DNA of 64,000 bases from Chondrilla cf. caribensis (Eukaryota > Porifera > Demospongiae > Chondrillida > Chondrillidae): assembly GCA_964020155.1 (NCBI GenBank), contig OZ026555.1, positions 2,883,782 to 2,947,781 on the forward strand. Reading direction: 5' to 3'. The notes beneath the pieces are model-generated. The model was not told where the DNA came from and made no database searches. It saw nothing but the letters and a program-made list of their open reading frames with translations. A program made the position numbers and the translations under genes. Below are positions 47,590 to 60,000 of this stretch, piece after piece (the stretch's first letter is position 1; each line of letters opens with the position of its first letter).

Positions 47590-48230
47590 GGACGAGCGTT
47601 ACATACCGGAAGTCGAAATGAAAACAATATAGGGGCTGCCTGCGGCAGCCTCTAAAAAAAACGGTTCTGCTTCAGCTGAGGATGGGAGGATGAGCAAAAC
47701 TTGTTCTACGGCACATGCCCATGTGGGCAAGTCGCTACTCCTCTGCTTCCACCATAACACCTGTACTATCCACAACATCTACTTCTTCTTCAGTCATGTT
47801 GGCCATGTGTTCTATTAGTATATTTATAGGATATTATTGCATATTAGTCCTATTATTCCGGAATTATTCTTTATGTTTTCAGCTTCCTATTATTCCTTAA
47901 TTATTCCTGGAATAATTTCCTCAGGCCTAATTATATTATGATGTAATGATTGTAGACTGGAATCAGTCACTTTGCTATTTGATTCAGCACAGTAGATATT
48001 ATTGAACTTTGTGTATATTCGTATATTTGTGACATAAACTGCATGTTATGCTTAATTGATATTAAACCTTCAACTCATTAAGCCTTCAATGATGATCTGT
48101 ATATTTGTGATGGCATGCATGTGTGATGCCAGATGGATATCAACTGGACTAAAAATGTAACCCCCCTTTTGTGAAGCCTGTGTACGGGCCTGATATTATA
48201 TATATATATATGTTATGTGTATGACCTATG
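47590..48230. other. Non-coding, no gene seen
   Basis: Contains a short GC hairpin (GGGGCTGCCTGCGGCAGCCTC at 47631) resembling the loop of the 34.4-kb hairpin. Otherwise AT-rich. Confidence 0.4.
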
Positions 48231-48455
48231 TTTATATGCATCGTTATACCTGCACTGATATGTATGTAATGACTATGAAATTTCAACAGGTTATCGTCGT
48301 CAAAGTCCCAGATGATCTCAGCACCATGCAGGATTGCATACAAGAAACCAACATTCTTACGTCCGAAGTGGTTCCAAGGGAGAGCGTCGACTAATGGAAT
48401 CTTCATGTCCTCTTGTTCCTTGGGAGTTAGATAGACTACTGCATCATTTCCTTAT
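48231..48455 (-). pseudogene. STELLO-like gene fragment, fourth copy
   Basis: Minus strand: MKIPLVDALPWNHFGRKNVG...IIWDFDDDNLLKF, about 60 codons matching the intact gene, and joined at 48280 to a scrap of the 3' flank (CTGCACTGATATGTATG). Truncated on both sides. Confidence 0.85.
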
Positions 48456-48639
48456 TATATATATATATATATATTATTGTTTTTTATATGATTATATTTT
48501 ATTTATATCATATACATACAATAATGATAAAATGTGAAATCAAACACTACGCACTACTACCTAAAACACACAAAGAATTAAATTTTTTGATTGACACACT
48601 GATATGTTGGCAAATTTTATAATTATATATATATATATA

Positions 48640-48850
48640 TATATTCAACCAGTGGCAATTGAAACGAGTGGGGCCACTGGACCCGAAACAGGAAACTTCC
48701 TGAGGGAGCTGGGTAAATGCATCAAAAAGGCATCCAGAGAGACAAGATCTTTGGGCTATCTATTGCAGAGGATCTCCGTTGCAATCCAGATTGGGAATGC
48801 CACCTTGGTGTTAGGGACCCTCCCCGCAGGAGACAGTGATTACGTGAGTA
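48640..48850 (+). pseudogene. Retroelement ORF fragment, copy 3
   Basis: QPVAIETSGATGPETGNFL then LLQRISVAIQIGNATLVLGT: same domain as at 12.7 kb but with a better kept C-terminal 'LQR.SVAIQ.GNA..VLGT' signature. A (TA)n run lies just upstream. Confidence 0.6.
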
Positions 48851-48949
48851 GTCATGCGTGCATCATTTACATTATCATATAAATAATAATCGTCATATTA
48901 TATGTAATATGTAAACTGACATCATTATTATTACCATATGATCATTATA

Positions 48950-48971
48950 ATTATACTACTACTACTACTAC

Positions 48972-49005
<34 letters not shown>

Positions 49006-49195
49006 TATTATTATTGTTATTGTTATTATTATTATTATTATATTTATTTTGATTAGTTGTAAATATGTGTATTCTTCTTAATTGTAAATATGTATGTTAT
49101 ATTTAATTTATGTAACATGTATAATATTTAATTGTACATAGGTGTATAATAATTATTTTAATTTTAAAAAAAAAAAAAAAAAAAAAAAATAATTA
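48950..49195. repeat. Compound microsatellites: (ACT)n, (AAT)n, (ATT)n and an A-run
   Basis: Trinucleotide arrays at 48951-49040 and a 23-bp A-run ending at 49189. Non-coding. Confidence 0.9.
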
Positions 49196-49224
49196 TATTG
49201 CAATATAATAATAATAATACTAAA

Positions 49225-49385
49225 CCAGTGGTACTATGGGCTCTGATTTCATGTGTTTTCTCCATGATCTCGGGAGACGCTTAAGATCATGCACTGGTGA
49301 TCCCAACTCACTATGTACTTGTTTCAGCGTTTCTCAGTTGCGATACAGGTTGGAAAATTAAATTCAACCTCCGTGATGGGTTCTC
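49225..49385 (+). pseudogene. Retroelement ORF fragment, copy 4
   Basis: TSGTMGSDFMCFLHDLGRR then SCTGDPNS; matches 13540-13640 at high identity. Frame broken. Confidence 0.5.
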
Positions 49386-49734
49386 TCAGTAATAAATTTA
49401 ATGATTGCAATAGTGAGGATTTTATTGTATTTATTTATAGGTGCAGACGCTATACTATGTATAATAATATATTGCACAAGCAATCACTGTTGTTGATATA
49501 GGGATTGTTATATTCCAACAGTCTTCTCATTCCGACATGCTGCTCACTCCGACGGTGTTCTCATTTCGTTCATCCCTACTTTGTTCTTTCCCTTTTTTTG
49601 CTTGTCATCCCTACATCCTTTTCATTTTTATATATTGATTTAATTTTCATTGCCACTCTGTGTCAGAAAAGTATGGTGTAGTTAATTGATTATACTCTAT
49701 TGGTCTCGAAAAACTGTTATTGAGAAATAAAATG

Positions 49735-49843
49735 AATGTTAAATTTAGTGAAGTAGGTAGGTATAAAGCATCAGCACTGATCAATGATGTTCAAAGATCT
49801 CCTCGATCTCTGTTTCCACTCTTCAGCCATGAGTGTGGTCAAG
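49735..49843 (+). repeat. Duplicated TRMU/GST 5' block, left part
   Basis: GCATCAGCACTGA, GATGTTCAAAGATCTCCTCG and CTCTTCAGCCATGAGTGTGG match 16.60-16.69 kb. The block stops at 49843 and resumes near 51095, with about 1.25 kb of other repeats inserted. Confidence 0.8.
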
Positions 49844-49844
49844 A

Positions 49845-50070
49845 TCTGTCACTAGAATTTTGGTCCAGGGACCAAAATTTTCAGCAATTTTTCCTGAAAA
49901 TCTTGGTGCAGGACCATTTTTTCAAACATTGTGCTGAAAATTTTGTTCCCCCTCTGGAATTTTGGTCCTGGACTGTATGTTCAGGTGGACCAAAATTTGT
50001 GTCATTTCTGAAAATTTTGGTCCGGGACCATTTTATTCAGTAATCATGCTGAAAATTTTGGTCCACATTA
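49845..50070. repeat. Short-period inverted/direct repeats of TGGTCCAAAATTTT
   Basis: About eight copies of AAATTTTGGTCC-like words in both orientations (for example GGGACCAAAATTTTCAG and GAAAATTTTGGTCCGGGAC). A minisatellite-like or palindromic element with no ORF of note. Confidence 0.7.
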
Positions 50071-50301
50071 ACAAAAACTCAAGTAATCTACTTTCCCTTC
50101 AAGCACTGTCATGCTCAAAGCACCATGTGCAGTACTGCCTGCCCCTGTCACCCCTCCTTGATATTGACATTGGTTATCTAGTAATAATAATAATAATAAT
50201 CTGACTAATAACAGGCTATCATGACAATACAGGTAATGTAAGTAAAAACTTAAAGCGCTCCTATACAAAAATACTGAGCAGCATAGTATACACCTTACTT
50301 C

Positions 50302-51046
50302 CTATCCACAAAAATAAAATAAAAATCTACATACACTTACAACACTTCCACACAACACTTTGGTCCAGTCTATAGCTTTCTTAGGCACACTAACACAAGA
50401 AACATGATACCATAATTCCTTACACTCACTACACCATATCACCGAATGTATCGGGCATTCTGCATGTACAATAAACACACTTATAATATCAATGCTTTCA
50501 ACTGATGAGCATCCTCTCCTCATCTTCAAAATTGGAAACATATCTATCTTCCCTTTATCTAAACACCAATAGAGGTGTCTCCGCATCTCTTGTTGTTTAA
50601 ATGTGACACTTCCAGGTTGCACCCCCTGTGATAAGCATGTTGCAAATGCCACTGCAAACAGCCCACAGTCACATGTTCTACTCTGCTTTTGGACATCTAC
50701 GAATCTCACTGCAATCTTCTTCTCCTGGCAACACAACAGGCAGAAATTTGGTTTCTGGTGTGTGAACCAATAGTCTAGAGGCTTTATAAATGAAGAGTTC
50801 ATTTCTGCTGCTAGCATCAATGTTGCTAACCGTCAGCCAGTGGTTATGGCCATCATGAAGTACCTGGACAAACTCCTTCCACATGATGTCATATCCAAGA
50901 GACTGCCCCACTGTTGGTGGCTGTAACCCCCCACAAGATGTTTGGCTCTTCAGCAGGTGTTGAGCAGCTGTTATAATGTTGTTATTTAACCAGGCTACGG
51001 GCTTAGTAAAACTGCTCGATTGTTTTCTGACAAGGATTGCACCCAC
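50302..51046 (-). pseudogene. ULP/SENP-like cysteine peptidase (C48) with zinc-finger tail, frameshifted
   Basis: Frame 1 (51046-50678): VAWLNNNIITAAQHLLKSQ, GGLQPPTVG and FVQVLHDGHNHWLTVSNI, with the catalytic His in the NHWL box. Frame 2 (from about 50710): VDVQKQSRTCDCGLFAVAFA with the catalytic Cys, then MRRHLYWCLDKGKIDMFP and a Cys-rich CPIHSVIWCSECKELWYHVSC (PHD-like). The frameshift is near 50700-50720. In sponges and cnidarians this type usually belongs to transposable elements (from memory). Not a host SENP. Confidence 0.75.
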
Positions 51047-51094
51047 TTTGTCTTCTTTGAACTTGGTTGCAATTGTGCTATTTCAATGTCACTG

Positions 51095-51425
51095 TCTTTG
51101 GAGATTCCTCAGTGGCAGCATTACTGCTAAGAAACAAGGTAGGCTAGCTTAAGCACCACAACATATCGCAGATTCTAGTATCTTTGTGCAGATACACCAT
51201 CCAACTCAATGTAGAGTGCCTGTGGGATTATCTATCGGGGATGGGGTGAGGCTATTGGTTGATGGGAAGGATGAAAGCCATGCCAGATAATTGTCCCCTG
51301 GTTCGAATCTTGCTGTGGCAACAGTTTGTGGGATTCTGCACCCCTAGCCCCACCATACCATTGAAATGAATTCCATGTGTTAACTGTTATTAGACATTGT
51401 GTGTTGAACTCAACATATTGCGCGA
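51095..51425 (+). repeat. Duplicated TRMU exon 1 end plus intron 1 start (pseudo-exon)
   Basis: GATTCCTCAGTGGCAGCATTACTGCTAAGAAACAAG is TRMU exon 1 with a stop codon (TAA for CTA CAG) and is followed by the donor GTAGGCTAGC and intron sequence as at 16881-17200. It includes GGTGAGGCTATTGGTTGATGGG and GGTTCGAATC, placed like tRNA boxes A and B. Confidence 0.8.
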
Positions 51426-51600
51426 AAAAAGATGGCCAATTTCGAACGCTGACAATTGGGCCAGAATTCGTGTGCTGAAGCTCCACCAAGCGTAATAACT
51501 TTAGTGAAGGTTCTTCTGAACCTAAGAAAGACGCCCAAGTAATTCAAGTGTGGGGACGGCAGCCCCACGAGTTTTTGAACTTGACTTACTTGTTATATTC
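51426..51600. repeat. Inverted copy of the 34.4-kb hairpin element
   Basis: AAAAAGATGGCCAATTTCGAACG ... AAGGTTCTTCTGAACCTAAG ... AAGTAATTCAAG matches the reverse complement of 34387-34585. It abuts the TRMU duplication exactly at about 51425. Confidence 0.75.
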
Positions 51601-51806
51601 TATATGCATTTCATCGATCAATAAATCAATGTTACTAATTATTTCAATTATTAATTTCAAATAAATAGGCTTAGCTATGTTAATAATAATAATATACAAT
51701 GTCATACATTAAGCATACATAATAATAATAATATTAATATTACCCAACGTCACCGAAAACCATGTACCAATAAGGATACGGGATATCAAGTACATCCAAA
51801 ATTAAT

Positions 51807-53926
51807 CTAAAGAAGTTGGTCCATATAATTACCAATAAATATTTTTATATCAGAACTCCTCATTTCCTCATCCAAACAATCAAATGGAACTTTGTAAACT
51901 TTCAAACTTTCTTCCAAACTCTGCAAATGTATACAAATTGGACCAGAGTAATACACTTGCACAATTCTGTAAGGTACTAAACACACTGTGAACAGGTATA
52001 GTGGAACCTCTCTATCGCGGATAGTTTGGGAGCTTACTTTTATGTTCCATAACAAAGGTTTCCTGTAATGTATTGAATTGAGAAGTTACTTACTACATCA
52101 CAGTCCTTATTGTAAAATTAATATTCCCTCAATTCAGAGGTTTGTAATAGAGAGGTTCCATTTTTACAATATACCAGCAAGGTACAGGTTGCCAAACAGA
52201 CAAAATGGCTGCTTGCTGTTCCTGACACACTATTGTCACAACAAAACGCTGAACAAACAACAAACAATGCACATTTCCAGAAGACCTACGTATAATAATA
52301 TTATACATTAATACAGCATTCAATGGTATTCTTAAGTAAGCTAACTTGATTAAACCTCTTTTGTAATTCCGGTTTATCACCAATGTCCCTGTCTTCATAG
52401 CACATCAACACTAGTGTCTGAGGTCCACACAATTCCAGTACAGTCTTCACCAAATTATTGATGCTCTTCATACAAGAATGAACTATATCACTCTTCCAAT
52501 TCAACAATTATGTTCCATATATTATACTGACTAATAAGTCTCAATATAACAAATGGCACTCTTATTGACATGCATACACTCACTTCTTCATAGTATATTA
52601 GATCAGCCATCAAAATAACATCTGGATGGGGGAGAAATTCAGAAATATCCTGTCCCCTAGAAGCACGTATATGTATATTAGGCATAGGATAATGGCAGAT
52701 AGATATTAATAACACACCACATGAGTGGTAAGGCTCGTGGTAAAGTTGAGAAGGATTTGCAATTATTCCTGATATTAGATTCCAACAAGTTCATCAAATC
52801 CGGGAGATCTGTTAGCAGTACATCCGCTCTAACGTAGGGAATGAAAGAGAGCTGATAATCAGCATAAAATGCAGTTTAATCCCAAAGAAACAACAAAAAG
52901 TATGACCGTCCAATCATTTTGATAATCTATAAATTGCCAAACATGCATACAGGGGATTTCCAAAACCTGAAAATCCCAACGATGTGTACTTATTCCAAGA
53001 TACACATTCACCTTATTTATTATGTTTAATTACAGCCACACTCTGTAGTGAGGTATTGCCTTTGTTCAGTCAATTCCTAATTGATTAAATACTGTATCTG
53101 CTTTTGGATACATCATGCAATAAACATGATATAAAGAGACTACAATAATGTGGCAGTTCTGCTCATTCAATCCCTAGGGGTTATTGAAGCAAATTAGGGG
53201 TATTTGAGCATGTGTGCACACCAATGAGTACATGATAAATTCATAACATTTACTAAACATGGCAATCCCACATAAATGTAGTGTAGAGTAATGTAATGTA
53301 GTGTACAAAATCCAGTAAACACGTGATTGAGCTGATCTGTAGAATCAGCTAAATTTATAGAGAAATTTGCATCTTGACAAATCTAACTGGGAGCCTACTT
53401 GCCAGCATAGATACTCTATAGTACAGTTGCATAGTAAAAAGTATCTACATTGCCAGGGTGGGGATCTCCATTCATTGGTGCATGTGGGTATTTCATCCAC
53501 AGCTGTACCCATGGGGTGGGGAAATGTATACAGGATGCATGATAATCCCCACGCCCAACTTATGGTCCCCTTAGGTGGTGGGGGACAATTGATAGGTACA
53601 TTAATTGTGAGTTGTCTCTATATATGGTAATTTAAATCCACTCCATCATGCAGACAGGGACACATGTGAAACAGGTGAAGAATTGAATCATACCCCAATG
53701 CTGCAGCACCAAGTCCAACAATTCCCGTTCCAGCACCTAATTCAAGAACACGCTTCCCTTTCCAAAACCCATCGGGGAAATAAGAGTTGTGCTCTAAGAA
53801 CTTAGTGAGTACTAACGCTGCATCCCACACAACACATCCTACATCTCCTATGTAACACTGCTGTATTTCCAAATGTCCGGAGCCAACAACAACGTCTCTT
53901 GTAAAAGAAAGAGCATTTTCAGCCAT
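51807..53926 (-). CDS. VCPKMT: Protein-lysine methyltransferase METTL21D (VCP-KMT)
   Basis: Five exons in frame (53926-53694, 52828-52718, 52656-52584, 52492-52346, 51920-51807) give 225 residues, near the family's usual length. It is a seven-beta-strand SAM-dependent enzyme; VCPKMT trimethylates a Lys of the AAA ATPase VCP/p97 in the cytosol. Seen: GCVVWDAALVLTKFLE, SAM-binding motif I VLELGAGTGIVGL, acidic loop TDLPDLMNLLESNI, the METTL21-type ADLIYYEE ('DXXY') substrate motif and the C-terminal DEEMRSSDIKIFI. Splice phases are 2, 2, 0, 0. The donor of exon 4 (GTTAGC) is weak. Intron 4 carries a small TIR element. Confidence 0.92.
51997..52170. mobile_element. Small TIR element with pogo-like ends
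   Basis: TATAGTGGAACCTCTCTAT at the left and ATAGAGAGGTTCCAT at the right, with an inner GAATTGAG / CTCAATTC pair. The ends resemble those of pogo/Tigger elements (compare 22200). About 170 bp, no ORF; inside VCPKMT intron 4. Confidence 0.7.
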
Positions 53927-54076
53927 ACTCGCTTGTAGGGTATTCCCCTATCTTGCATGCCCAAGATAGGCTCCGTATTCTCTCGTATTTCGGAGTGACT
54001 CGAAAAAGGCGGGCCAGAACCGAACACTACCGAGTCCGGCGATATCGATACTTGTGGAGTGTTGGGGATAGCGAGT
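53927..54076. promoter_or_regulatory. Bidirectional promoter between VCPKMT and the poly-proline gene
   Basis: Only 150 bp separate the two initiators. Contains AAGATAGG and a TATCGATA palindrome. GC content is higher than in the flanking introns. No TATA box. Confidence 0.6.
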
Positions 54077-57000
54077 ATGTTGCGGAGACGGCGTTCAGTC
54101 GCTCCAAGAACGAATGCGTGTGCGAAGGAGAATGCCTATCCTGAAAGCGATAGAACAACCACTGATGATACCAATTTCAGGAGAGTGAATACAATGAAGA
54201 TGGTAGGTTAACGTTTGTCCTTGTTTGTACTGTCTAAGGTTCATAGCAGGTCTATAAGTATCCTGGGATTATGCTATTATAAAGAAGAACGTCCATGGTT
54301 GTATGAATGATGTCTTTAGTGATTTGTGTTACAGTGTAACTTGCTCGGTAAGTACCCCTACCTCTGTTAACACATACACTTCACTCAGTCCCTGGTTCAT
54401 GTACACAATGTCAACTAGTATTGATATTAAGTACCTCTGATTCAATGTGCTCTTTAAGCAAGATACACTATAATTATAAAATCATTCAGGTCATCTGTGT
54501 CATATACACACCTTCATATTCTTCATGTGTCAGAATCTTCCACTGCCATGCGTACAATGCAATCTTTATATGCTGTATGTGTTAGATACAGTTTGATCAT
54601 ACTGTAATACCTGCCTACACTGTTATAATTATGATAACATATGCAGTAAATGAGGTTATTCCCCTTGCTCTTCAGCTCCCGTACCAAGAGGCGAAAAGCG
54701 GACTTGAAGCAGTTCTTCTGCCACCTCGTAGTGCAGTCACCCCTGTGAAACTGAATCACCCTATGAAATCTTCGAAACTGTGGAGTCCAACTATAGAGAA
54801 TGACAGACCCACTGGAATGAAAGTGAATGCTAAATATAACACACAGCTACATGAATCACTGGAGGGTAGCCCGAGGAAGCGAATACTTTCTCATGCAAAT
54901 CCTGATCGGTCATCACAGCATGTTGAAGGTCCCGTAGCAGCGCTGAAATTGATGTTTGATAATGTCGTGGCTGCCATCAAGCATGCTTTCTCCAAAGAAG
55001 ATTCCAACACAATTCATGGACAGGATCCAGTAGGTTGCAGCATTTGTATTATGTATCTATGCATGATTGCAGTCTGCCTTCCAGCATCCTCTCAAGAAAA
55101 ATAATAAGGGATAGTGGGTTGGCATGCAAGTGTCGTGATGCAGATGTCATAATGGGTATGTACGTATGTATGTATATTGCTATCATTCAAAGGAAGTCTT
55201 TGTTCTATGTTGGATAAATTATTACTTATATGGCTTCACATACGTATATGGAACGGTATTCCATGATGAAATCGGAAGACTTCCTTCAGTTTTGTGCCAA
55301 TATGCATACATAGGGAGAACACTGTATACGTATGTACAGTATAGCACTAGTGCGTATATTTATACACGGATGTTTATAGGTAAGTAAATTTGTACCTGCA
55401 TGCTGGCACATACGTACGTACATAGCATAGCGGACTGATATTGCCCTGGCCATCTCCCCATATTTGTTGTGGTGGAATAACTCTAGGTGTGAACATAGAT
55501 ACTCTATACCCTATCCTATGGTATGAATGAGTGTTAGTAAATTATGTACATACATATGTAAACTTTGAGTTTAATATGCATACAGTATAATTCGTTATTT
55601 CAGTAATCTTCTGCCCTGCATTGTCAAACTTTGAGACTGGTGCATATATCCTTTGTACGGACTTATATTAGCATAAGTATGTAGGCATGTACCCATTCCT
55701 GGTTTAGCTGACTCATTGGAAGGTGAATAGCATAGTTACACATGCATTCAGTATTGCTATATGTATGTAGCTTCACTGTGATCTTGTATTTGTTCTAGAC
55801 TGAATATTTCATGCTGGCACATAACAGTACCGTAATATTGATGTGTCATTGTCTTCAATTTGTGCAGGATGATGTAAACAAGGGTATCAGGAATGATTCT
55901 CAAGACATTCGAGTACCAAGATCAAAACGGAAGAGATCAAACTTGAGAGGGGTTCCCTCACCAGAGCCCAAACGAAAGCAATCATTGGAGGTTATTGGTC
56001 CTCATCAAGCCTTCTTCACTAACAGGATCTTCCCAGGTTCATCCATGGTATCACCTTCTTCTCTCGTGGGTATGGAGGTTGGGTCACCCTTATCATGTGG
56101 AACAGCTAGTTCACCAACACTCAGGAAAATCAGAAACCCCTTACTCAGGAGCTACTATTGTCTATCTCCAGTGGCTAAAAGAGTGGATTTCTCATCTCTA
56201 AAGATTGACACATCTTCAAACTGTGAGTCACAGACTGAGGAATAACAATATTCTGTAATATTTAGTTTGAGTTGTGAACTCTCCTTTTCTGTATTATGTC
56301 AACACGTGAGTAGCACTAACAGAAGAATCAAGTGAGAATAATAGGTAAAAATTTGTTCATGTGTACGTACATGGTATTTGTACACATTCACGTACGTACA
56401 TATACGTACAGTGGACTTTCTTGTAACAAACCCCTATTACAACAAGTTTCTTGCTGATGTAGTGAAGAAAAGAGCTCAATGATTCGTTTTGTGTAGTACT
56501 TCATGCATAGGGATGTACGTAATGCTCTGATATACTTAGCAAATTCTTCCTTGCAGCAGACTTTTTTCCACAGTATTTGGGATGATACTTGGTATATTTG
56601 TGTACTTACATACATGTGCTATACCTTGGGTCTGTAATATTTTCAATTCTAACATTTTTCTACTAGGAAAGATGAGAGCTTATCATTCACTGAGGTTAAA
56701 TCCCCAGCTGCTCCTCCATCTAACCCCCCTCCTGCCCCTCCTCCTCCCCCACCTCCCCCACCCCCTGTACCATCTCTTCCTCGTAAGCTGGCCAAATGTA
56801 CTAATCAGATACCAATGACGTCTTCTGACAATGTCCATGGGACTCAGGGGGGCTCCAAAGTCATATTACGTGACATGCAACAACGTTTGCGTTCAAGAAT
56901 GAGAAAGCAGATGCACACTGGTCCGGATAAAATTTCTGAAAAGGAAAATCAATCTAACAGAGCTGATTTAATGGTTAGTATGTACAGTCCTTGTCACAAG

Positions 57001-60000
57001 TTGTGTTTGTGACAGCTAATGGCCTTCTAGTGAGTATGATGTTGACGACTGCATACAAATTACAGTACTTGCAGTGGATTGAGATCCAGGCTCACAAGAT
57101 GAAGATGAAACCTCAGGAAATCAAAATTTTAGCAGAAAAGAAGCAAGCAGAATTATGTGATCTTTTGAAAGTTTGTTACATTCTTTACAATATCCTCCAA
57201 GTTTAATTAATTGTAGTGTTCCTCCCCAATGTGTGCCAAGTCTTTAAAGACCATTGCTTTCACCACACACGAGGAAGTGTCCACCTTCATTGAATCTTAT
57301 CAGGAAGGCCTCACTTGGTTTCCTGGGGGTACCAAGGAACTCAAGGTTGGCATAGTCTGTACATACGTTTGGACGTACATACATACGTACATACTTATGT
57401 GTGTATATACATCAGTACATACCAGAATTTGCCCTTAAGTTACCATTGTAACTTCTCGCCCCTATTTCACTTCATTCCTCCTTTCAATGATGCTTCCACT
57501 AATTTTACAAGTCCCTTCTTACTATATGTCCACAAGCTTGCATGTGCATGCTGGTGCACGCACACACAAACACAAACCCAACACACACACGCACACATGC
57601 ACACAGACGCAAACTTATTCTGTAGTACGTATGTAGTTTCTCTTTATTCACGTTAGGCACACAAGTATACTTCACACTTATTATTTTTCACATCGATGTT
57701 GCTTATCCCTGCAGTTAATGACTAATGATGACATGAATTATGCTAGCTTGGAGTCTCAGATAGATGTTATGACAGAGTATGTACATGTGAGTCCCAACTG
57801 GTTGAAACAAGCTATACAGTTTTCACTTGTTTCTTTGGCATATAGCCAGTTATACTGGGGACAGGTAGGCATAATACGTACGTATGTACTTTATAGTGTA
57901 TGTACCTATATGTACGTATTTACTTGTTTTTAACAGTTACAATGGAACAGATAGGCATACATATGTACTTCATGGTGTACGTACATAGTTTTACTTGTGT
58001 TTAAAGGGAGGCTATAAACTCTGCTTTACTACGTATGTTGATGTACATACCTAAATCAAAAAAGCATGCGTATTTCTGTAAGGTAGTGTAATGTAATCAT
58101 ACTGTAGCGCCTGTAGCTATTCTAGTTGTGTCATACTACTATTGTACATATGTATGTACATACGTACATAGCTCAGTTGTAGTTCAACCGTAGTTTGGCT
58201 GTACTTTCAGCATTTCCGCATATTCACCATAGTTATACCATAGCGTAGAAAGGTGTTTTTGTTGTTGAATGTTGTCATACTACAATTACTCGAAGACACC
58301 ATTTTTAACTCTTACTGTATGTATACGCCCATGATCCTTGTGTACTCACGGTAACAATAGGCCTGTTACTGCAGGATGCAGTATCCCATCATGACTGTTA
58401 TATGACATTATGCTTTTTCCCTCTCCTGATATGTACGTAGATAATGGCCGATATGTCTGCTGTAATAGCTGAGTGTCGTGGTGCACTGAAGGGTATTTGT
58501 ATGGCATCACCAACAGTGAGGATTCAACGTACATTGTACGTGCAGGGATAGATAAATAGATTGAATTCAAATTAATTTCAATTTTTTAAATTTCGAGTAA
58601 AATATTTTAAAACCTTATTTGTGATATTTATGTACATACATATCTTTGCAGGGATGAATACAAGCAAAGAGATAGGTTGTGGGGACCTATAATTCTTTCA
58701 CAAGGAAGGTCAGGAGCCCACCCTCCCTTAGCCTTGCTGTTGTATGCCTTGATTCAACCCTATTTGTGCATATAATATAATTGTTTAGGCTGTGGAAGGA
58801 AAATAATTTACCCTTTGAACCACAATCTATCAAAGATGGTGCAAATCATCTCTTGCAACTTGCTTTACAACTGGCACGTTGTGTTTCAGATGAAAGTGAG
58901 AATATACGGGGTCTTCTGGTGTCCTTTGGGTGCACTAGAACCAACAAGGTGCAGTATTGTGTGTACATGTACATACATACTGTAAACACATATGTAATTT
59001 AAAATTATAGTTTACACCTGTGTGATAATGGTATACCTATATTGCATCACATGGGTACCATTACCACAATTATCACTATACGTATCTACGTATGTATGTA
59101 AAACTGTGATGTTAAGCCTTCTCTAGTGATTAAAATTGAAAAGATTACGCATAGTCTGAATAAAAAACATAATCAAAAGTAAATGAAATATACTGATGAA
59201 TTGATGAAGTTATGATTTGAGCAATGTACAAATCAATTCAGTCCAGTTTTGACCTGAAAATACTACCATATGTATGTACATTTTCCGAATTAAACAAGGA
59301 AGGAAGTGTTATTTATCGTGATAATCGTGAACTTCTCATCATTATCACATTAAGAAAGTAGAGAATGTTAATCGTATTATTGTGATACTTCACAGACCTC
59401 TTATGGTTGCCGTGTGTACATAGTTGTAAACTTAGATGTTCTCTTATCAATATCAACTTTACATGATATTACGTATGTTTGTTACATACATATACATACA
59501 TACATGGGTGCATTGCATTTATACATACGTATGTATATGTATGCATGTAAATACATGTTCAAACATGTTATGTATGTAGCTAGTATGTATGTGTGATTTT
59601 TATTTTGCTTGTCTACAACTGCCTTCCTTTCATTCACTCAGGTCAAGTCATTTTTGCATCAAACATTAGAAGTGTTACTGGAATGTACCAAGTATGTACA
59701 CTGTCCGGGGAGCAGTGTCAGTTTGTCACTCCAAGAGAGCGTTTCCAGCCTGGCAAGCTCCCACTTACGCATATCATGTGACCAGTATGAGGGATTTGTC
59801 TACCTGGCAGGACAACAGGTGAGATGACTGTGAGGACTACATCCTACACACTGTATGGTATGTATGTGAGTACATATGCTACACACTGTATGGGATGTGT
59901 ACATATGCTACATATTGTATGGGATGTGTGTACATATGCTGCACACTGTATGGGATGTGTACATATGCTACATATTGTATGGGATGTGTGTACATATGCT

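Noticed and set aside
56409..56580. Possible pogo-like MITE (CAGTGGACTTTCTTGTAAC)
   Set aside because: Only the left end resembles the 22.2-kb and 52.0-kb elements; no convincing inverted right end was found.
57781..57933. Extension of exon 7 of the poly-proline gene (SPNWLKQAIQFSLVSLAY)
   Set aside because: A good GTGAGT donor precedes it, and the phase to the next exon only fits when it is left out.
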